Below, piece by piece: positions 7,049 through 10,859 of a DNA stretch of 10,859 nucleotides. Location: the NCBI GenBank assembly GCA_021413665.1, contig JAIOPW010000120.1, positions 1 through 10,859 of the forward strand. Reading direction: 5' to 3'. The notes beneath the pieces are model-generated. The model was not told where the DNA came from. It worked only from the letters and a program-made list of their open reading frames with translations, and searched no databases. The stretch's first letter is position 1. Each line of letters begins with the position of its first letter. The translations under genes were made by a program, and so were the position numbers. The stretch comes from Rhodocyclales bacterium. Lineage in GTDB: Bacteria; Pseudomonadota; Gammaproteobacteria; Burkholderiales; Rhodocyclaceae.

Positions 7049-8352
7049 AAGCCCGGTTGCCCCGCACCTTGTTCGGTCGCCTGGTTCTCGTCATGACGGC
7101 GGGACTCCTGATCGCGCAGTTGCTGGGCGCTGTCTTGCATCTTTCCGAGCTGCGGCGCACGGTTGGGCGCACTGTGAGCAACGAAGTGGCGCAGCGAGTG
7201 GCCGCCGTCTATCGTGCCATCGACAGCCAGACGGGAGCGGAGCGCGAGCGGTTGGCCAACTTGCTGTCTTCGCCGCGCCAGCAACTGACTCTGGAAGCCA
7301 TCGCTCCATCGGATCGCGACGATGCGTCGATGTTTCCCGAAATCCTCGACAGCCTTGCCATCCTTTTGGGACCAGGGGTAGAAATTCGACCGGTGCGCAT
7401 GCCGCGCATCGGGGACTTCGTGTTTGACCTGTATATCCGGCTCCCGCCGGGCGACTGGTTGCGTATCCAGGGTAACGCGCCGACCGAAATCTTTGCCTGG
7501 CCGGGGCATTTGCTGGTGAATCTCGGTGTAATGCTGGGAGCGGTGATCGTGGTGGTCTGGTTTGCCGCGCGCACGACGGTGAAGCCTTTGACCGACCTCG
7601 CGCGTGCCGCCCGCGATCTGGGCGAGGACCTGCGGCGAGCACCCCTGCCCGAGGACGGGCCAAGCGAAGTGCGTCAGGCAGCGCATGCCTTCAACGCCAT
7701 GCAACTGCGGATACGCAATAACATCGAGGAGCGGGAACGCTTCCTCGCGGCGGTGTCCCACGACCTCAAGACACCGGTGACCCGCTTGCGGCTGCGCAGC
7801 GAACTGCTGGGCGATACGGAACAGCGGCAGCGCTTCCTGCACGACCTGGACGACATGCAGGACCTGCTTGGCGGCGCGCTTGATTTCCTGCAAGGCAAAG
7901 CTGTCGAGGAAGCCATGCAGCCGGTGGACCTGGTGGCGATGGCGGAAAGCCTTGCCGATGATTTCACGGAGGCGGGAAAGGTCGTTACGCTGCGACAGCC
8001 GGATGTGCTACGCGTTGTTGCCCGCCCGCGGGCACTGCGCCGCGCGCTTGCCAACCTGATCGATAACGCCCTCAAGTATGGGACGCGAGCGGACGTGAGC
8101 CTGACGACCGTGAACGGCGAATTGCTCATCACCATCGACGATGACGGGCCGGGCCTGCCGGAGAGCGAACTGGAGCGGGTATTCGAGCCCTTCTACCGGA
8201 TGGAGATATCGCGCAATCGCGATACCGGTGGTGTCGGCCTCGGCTTGGCCATCGTGCGCCAGATTGCCCAAAGCCATGGTGGTGAGGTATCGCTGGAGAA
8301 TCGCGTCAGGGGCGGCTTGCGTGCCGTTTTGCGCTTGCCGCTCGTCGCCTGA
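7045..8352 (+). CDS. Sensor histidine kinase, EnvZ/HAMP type
   Basis: This 435-residue inner-membrane kinase has two membrane helices (about 11-31 and 155-175) enclosing a periplasmic region of about 120 residues. A HAMP linker follows (about 176-230: VKPLTDLARAARDLGEDL, then AFNAMQLRI). The phospho-acceptor H239 is in FLAAVSHDLKTPVTRLRLRS. The catalytic domain shows the N box NLIDNALKYG (337-346), the G1 box DDDGPG (365-370), the F box VFEPFYR (379-385) and the G2 box GVGLGLAIV (396-404). It would autophosphorylate at H239 and pass the phosphate to D56 of the regulator just upstream. The DLKTP and compact HAMP pattern resembles EnvZ-type kinases. The periplasmic part has no motif I recognise, so the signal is unknown. 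It ends the co-directional block; a convergent box gene follows. Confidence 0.95.
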   Translation: MKARLPRTLFGRLVLVMTAGLLIAQLLGAVLHLSELRRTVGRTVSNEVAQRVAAVYRAIDSQTGAERERLANLLSSPRQQLTLEAIAPSDRDDASMFPEILDSLAILLGPGVEIRPVRMPRIGDFVFDLYIRLPPGDWLRIQGNAPTEIFAWPGHLLVNLGVMLGAVIVVVWFAARTTVKPLTDLARAARDLGEDLRRAPLPEDGPSEVRQAAHAFNAMQLRIRNNIEERERFLAAVSHDLKTPVTRLRLRSELLGDTEQRQRFLHDLDDMQDLLGGALDFLQGKAVEEAMQPVDLVAMAESLADDFTEAGKVVTLRQPDVLRVVARPRALRRALANLIDNALKYGTRADVSLTTVNGELLITIDDDGPGLPESELERVFEPFYRMEISRNRDTGGVGLGLAIVRQIAQSHGGEVSLENRVRGGLRAVLRLPLVA

Positions 8353-8406
8353 TCGTACATCGCGGTTGCCTGCCCGCGACGCAGAAGCCCGGGCACGCAA
8401 GGCGTA

Positions 8407-8438
8407 GCCAGCGCCGACTCTTGAAATCGTGGCCACCG
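8407..8438 (+). repeat. 32-bp direct repeat, copy 2
   Basis: This is identical over 32 bases and in the same orientation as 1067-1098. It starts 55 nt after the histidine kinase stop and ends 46 nt before the convergent boxA stop. The flanks show no further similarity to those of copy 1. Its last six bases form the left arm of a possible hairpin with 8449-8454. Confidence 0.85.
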
Positions 8439-8454
8439 TGAGCCTTCTCGGTGG
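8433..8454. terminator. Possible terminator hairpin between convergent sensor kinase and boxA
   Basis: ccaccg (8433-8438) pairs exactly with cggtgg (8449-8454); a G-C and an A-T pair inside the 10-nt loop could add two pairs after one mismatch. For the minus-strand boxA transcript the exit sequence is ccacgatttcaag, only moderately T-rich. It is weak, but it is the best candidate in this 131-bp convergent gap. Confidence 0.35.
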
Positions 8455-8483
8455 TGGTCAGGCCGCGAGCGGATCGCTCCGCG

Positions 8484-9737
8484 TCAATAGGTTTCGACGT
8501 GGTAGCGACCGTTTTGCAGCAGTTGGGCCTGGAGCGCCTTCCATTCCAGGCCGTTACGGCCGCAGATGTCGGTGAAGGCTTCATCCACCCCTTTTTCCAT
8601 CCCCTTCAGGCCGCAAAGGTAGAGGTAGGTATTTTCGCTGCGCAGCAGGCCGACCACCTCGTCGGCACGGCTGCGGATCAGATCCTGCACATACTGCCGG
8701 GGTTGCGCCGGGATGCGCGAGAAGGCGAAGTTGATATCGATGAATTCCTTCGGCAGCCGTGTCAACGGCCCGAAGTAGGGCAATTCGTCCGGGGTCCGGG
8801 CGCCGAAGAACAGCATCAGTTTGCCATCCTCCTTTGGCTGTGCCTTGCGGCGGCGGCGCTCGGTCATTGCGCGCATCGGCGCCGAGCCGGTGCCGGTGCA
8901 GATCATCAGCAGGTTGCTGCCGGGATGGTTGGGCATCAGGAAACTGGTGCCGTAGGGGCCGACGACATTGACCTTGTCGCCCTTTTTCAGGTCACAGAGA
9001 TAGTTCGAGGCGATGCCGCGTACGTCCTTGCCCTCATGATCGGCCGTCACCCGTTTCACGGTGAGGGAGAGGTTGTTGTAGCGCGGACGCTCGCCATCGC
9101 GCGGGCTGGCAACCGAGTAAAGGCGCACGTGATGCGGCTTGCCATGGGCATCCAGCCCCGGCGCCAGGATGCCGATGGTCTGGCCTTCCAGTACCGGAAA
9201 CGAGGCATTGCCGAAATCAAGCACGATGTGACGGATGTCGCTCGATGCATCAGGCGCCGTAAGACGGAAGTTGCCGCTGACGGTAGCCACCGCCGGCTTC
9301 TGGATCGAGTAGAGATTGATGTAAGGGTGGGCCGCCGACCAGGGGGGTGGTGCGACGCCGCCCTGGCCCGAGGTCGATGCGGCGGCGATTTTCTCCACAT
9401 CGTCGGGCAGCGCCGTCGCCGTGTCGCCAGCGCCGACTCCCGCGCTTTCGTCGAGCGCGACCTGTTCCGGCAGCGTATCCCACAGCAACTGCTCGGCCAG
9501 GGGATAGGCGGTTTCGGCCACCACATGGCGCCAGTTGTCGATGGCGCCGGTGGGGCAGGGTGAGATGCAGTTGTAGCAGTACTTGCACTTGCTTGCGTCG
9601 ACCACATAGTTGCGCGAGTCGTGACTGATCGCGTCTACCGGGCAGGTTTCTTCGCAGGTATTGCAGCGAATGCAGATTTCCGGGTCGATCAGGTGCTGGC
9701 GCATGATCGTCACCGGCGTTGTCGTAGCCGTGGTCAT
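8484..9737 (-). CDS. boxA: Benzoyl-CoA 2,3-epoxidase reductase subunit BoxA
   Basis: This 417-residue protein has the characteristic BoxA fusion. The N-terminal ferredoxin part has two 4Fe-4S motifs: CIRCNTCEETCP (Cys 22, 25, 28, 32) and CKYCYNCISPCP (Cys 51, 54, 57, 61). A variable linker follows near 95-135. The C-terminal part is a ferredoxin-NADP reductase module: FAD-binding RLYSVASPRDG near 205-215, pyridine-nucleotide-binding ICTGTGSAPMRAM near 279-291, and LYLCGLKGMEKGV near 372-384. The C-terminus HVETY is the usual FNR aromatic end. BoxA takes electrons from NADPH and passes them to the di-iron oxygenase BoxB, which epoxidises benzoyl-CoA in aerobic benzoate breakdown. The minus-strand AAGGA 6 nt before the ATG supports the start. 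boxB lies 96 nt upstream on the same strand. Confidence 0.96.
   Translation of the reverse strand: MTTATTTPVTIMRQHLIDPEICIRCNTCEETCPVDAISHDSRNYVVDASKCKYCYNCISPCPTGAIDNWRHVVAETAYPLAEQLLWDTLPEQVALDESAGVGAGDTATALPDDVEKIAAASTSGQGGVAPPPWSAAHPYINLYSIQKPAVATVSGNFRLTAPDASSDIRHIVLDFGNASFPVLEGQTIGILAPGLDAHGKPHHVRLYSVASPRDGERPRYNNLSLTVKRVTADHEGKDVRGIASNYLCDLKKGDKVNVVGPYGTSFLMPNHPGSNLLMICTGTGSAPMRAMTERRRRKAQPKEDGKLMLFFGARTPDELPYFGPLTRLPKEFIDINFAFSRIPAQPRQYVQDLIRSRADEVVGLLRSENTYLYLCGLKGMEKGVDEAFTDICGRNGLEWKALQAQLLQNGRYHVETY
9424..9439 (+). repeat. 16-bp partial match to the direct repeat inside boxA
   Basis: These 16 bases (tcgccagcgccgactc) equal 1065-1080, that is, the first 14 bases of the 32-bp repeat plus two bases of copy 1's left flank. 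They fall in the codons for residues about 100-105 of BoxA, in its variable linker. This may be chance in GC-rich DNA. Confidence 0.4.
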
Positions 9738-9743
9738 GATGTG

Positions 9744-9748
9744 TCCTT
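9744..9748 (-). promoter_or_regulatory. boxA ribosome binding site
   Basis: AAGGA on the minus strand lies 6 nt before the boxA ATG (9737-9735). It supports this start and independent initiation despite the 96-nt gap from boxB. Confidence 0.65.
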
Positions 9749-9781
9749 CGCTTGGTTCGTTGCTTCGGCGGACAGAAGATA

Positions 9782-9821
9782 CCAGCCTTCGGCTCGCAAC
9801 GGACAGCGAGCGGAAGGCTGG
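9782..9821 (-). terminator. Long imperfect hairpin between boxB and boxA
   Basis: The 16-nt arms 9782-9797 (ccagccttcggctcgc) and 9806-9821 (gcgagcggaaggctgg) pair at 15 of 16 positions. The single mismatch is G-G (9791/9812), and the loop is 8 nt. It begins 12 nt after the boxB stop. In the boxB-to-boxA direction the exit sequence is tatcttctg, with a weak T content. It could act as a partial terminator or a 3' stabiliser of boxB mRNA, allowing unequal BoxB and BoxA levels. Structure is clear from sequence; function is inferred. Confidence 0.65.
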
Positions 9822-9833
9822 CGAGGATGTCGC

Positions 9834-10859
9834 TCAATTGAACCGCACGTACTCGAAGTCCACCGCCTGGTTGTTGATCCCGCGCGCCGGCGGCGCGATC
9901 CAGTTGGCGTACTTTCCGGGTTCAGCGACGCGGCCCATCAGCGAGGCGACAAAGGCGCGATCCTCGACCGACGGCAGCCATTGCAGATGGTGGTGCGTCC
10001 AGTCGGCTTCCGACAGCACCTTGCCGTCCGGTGATATTTTCGCCGCGGACAGGGGGCCGATCTTGCGGTTGAAGGCCTTGTGCGGGGCGCCGAGGACGAA
10101 GGGGATGCCCGCTTTCTGGATGATCTTGTTCCAGCGCTCTATGCCGCCCTTGGCGTCGGCCACGTAGTCGTCGCGCAGGCGCTCATTCAGCGCATTGAGG
10201 TAGGGTGCCTGAACCGTAAGGAGCTTGCCGTCGCCGACCTCAAGCACCGGGTAGGAGGCATCGCCGAGCTGATGGTCGTCGTCCTGTTTGGTTTCCTCGT
10301 AGCGGCCCTTGAGTCCGGTGTTGTAGAAGGTGGCGGCGTTCGACGATACATCGGCGCCAAACAGGTCCATGGTGACGCTGAAATGGAAGTTCAGGTAGCG
10401 CTGCAGGGTCGGCAGGTCGATCGCGCCGGCGGCGCGGATCTTCGCCACGTCGTCGGTCTTGAGCTGGTTCATGACTTCGCAGGTACGCTGGATGACGCGG
10501 CCGACGCCGGACTCGCCGACGAACATGTGGTGCGCTTCCTCGGTCAGCATGAACTTGCAGGTGCGCGCCAGCGGATCGAAGCCGGATTCGGCCAGCGAGC
10601 AGAGCTGGTACTTGCCGTCGCGGTCGGTGAAATAGGTGAACATGAAGAACGACAGCCAGTCCGGCGTGCTCTCATTGAAGGCGCCGAGGATGCGGTGGTT
10701 GTCGGCATCGCCCGAGCGACGCTCGAGCAGGGCCTCCGCTTCCTCGCGGCCGTCGCGGCCGAAATAGGCGTGCAGCAGGTAGACCATGGCCCAGAGGTGG
10801 CGGCCTTCTTCGACGTTGACCTGGAACAGGTTGCGCATGTCGTAGAGCGAGGGGCAGGT
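9834..10859 (-). CDS. boxB: Benzoyl-CoA 2,3-epoxidase oxygenase subunit BoxB, partial
   Basis: The 5' end is outside the window. The last 341 residues are present, in frame to the right edge (first visible residues TCPSLYDMRNLF). BoxB is a class I di-iron oxygenase that inserts one oxygen atom into benzoyl-CoA to form the 2,3-epoxide, using electrons from BoxA. As I recall, the published BoxB (473 residues) has ligands E120, E150, H153, D211, E240 and H243. Aligning NVEEGRH to E150/H153 places D211 at FTYFTDRDG and E240/H243 at LTEEAHHMF, and gives a full length of 473. So five of the six ligands are visible and intact, and E120 lies beyond the edge. It is transcribed before boxA with a hairpin between them. 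The product would be opened by BoxC, probably encoded upstream and not visible here. Assignment is firm. Confidence 0.96.
   Translation of the reverse strand, partial: TCPSLYDMRNLFQVNVEEGRHLWAMVYLLHAYFGRDGREEAEALLERRSGDADNHRILGAFNESTPDWLSFFMFTYFTDRDGKYQLCSLAESGFDPLARTCKFMLTEEAHHMFVGESGVGRVIQRTCEVMNQLKTDDVAKIRAAGAIDLPTLQRYLNFHFSVTMDLFGADVSSNAATFYNTGLKGRYEETKQDDDHQLGDASYPVLEVGDGKLLTVQAPYLNALNERLRDDYVADAKGGIERWNKIIQKAGIPFVLGAPHKAFNRKIGPLSAAKISPDGKVLSEADWTHHHLQWLPSVEDRAFVASLMGRVAEPGKYANWIAPPARGINNQAVDFEYVRFN

Noticed and set aside
1067..8438. The two 32-bp repeats as a CRISPR array or insertion-sequence ends
   Set aside because: Only two copies, 7.3 kb apart, with ordinary genes between them and no cas, transposase or integrase gene; they are direct rather than inverted.
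8464..8480. Small hairpin gagcg-gat-cgctc just after the boxA stop
   Set aside because: Only 5 pairs, no T run; too weak to call a terminator.
8451..9563. 370-codon plus-strand open frame over boxA
   Set aside because: Antisense to an intact boxA with all iron-sulfur cysteines and reductase motifs.

Overview
The window reads as chromosomal DNA of a GC-rich, aerobic or facultative aromatic-degrading proteobacterium. A betaproteobacterium of the Rhodocyclales/Azoarcus-Thauera type is the best guess. The guess rests on the box genes (aerobic benzoyl-CoA epoxidation), the TRAP permease, the SYLF lipoprotein-like protein and the dense GC-rich coding; no rRNA or other taxonomic marker is present.

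Layout. (1) Positions 2-373 (+) hold the C-terminal end of a TRAP transporter large permease (DctM family), followed by a perfect 10-bp hairpin. (2) Positions 467-994 (-) encode a secreted SYLF/YSC84-family protein that converges on the permease. (3) A 263-bp intergenic region (995-1257) holds a 32-bp sequence that occurs again, identical and in the same orientation, at 8407-8438. (4) Positions 1258-8352 (+) form one tightly packed block: cytochrome b561, a membrane-fusion adaptor, an FtsX/DevC-type permease, its ABC ATPase, a TolC-type outer-membrane channel, an OmpR-type response regulator and a sensor histidine kinase. Junctions are 39, 7, -1, 46, 21 and -4 nt. (5) A 131-bp convergent intergenic region (8353-8483) contains the second repeat copy. 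(6) Positions 8484-10859 (-) carry boxA and most of boxB, transcribed boxB then boxA and separated by 96 nt with a strong imperfect hairpin.

How the genes work together. The (+) block looks like a complete tripartite ABC export system (adaptor, permease, ATPase, outer-membrane channel) made with its own two-component regulators. A small di-heme membrane cytochrome is placed first in the apparent operon. The substrate and signal cannot be read from the sequence. The box genes encode the NADPH-dependent reductase and the di-iron oxygenase that convert benzoyl-CoA to its 2,3-epoxide. A link between the two modules (for example export of toxic aromatics, or TRAP uptake of an aromatic acid) is only inference from proximity.

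The most unusual feature is that two exact 32-bp direct repeats, 7,340 bp apart, bracket exactly the cytochrome/efflux/two-component block. This suggests a movable or recombined cassette, or a shared regulatory or terminator element at both of its borders. I see no transposase, integrase, CRISPR array, tRNA or rRNA. Apart from this arrangement, every gene belongs to a recognisable family, and I do not claim a wholly new system.
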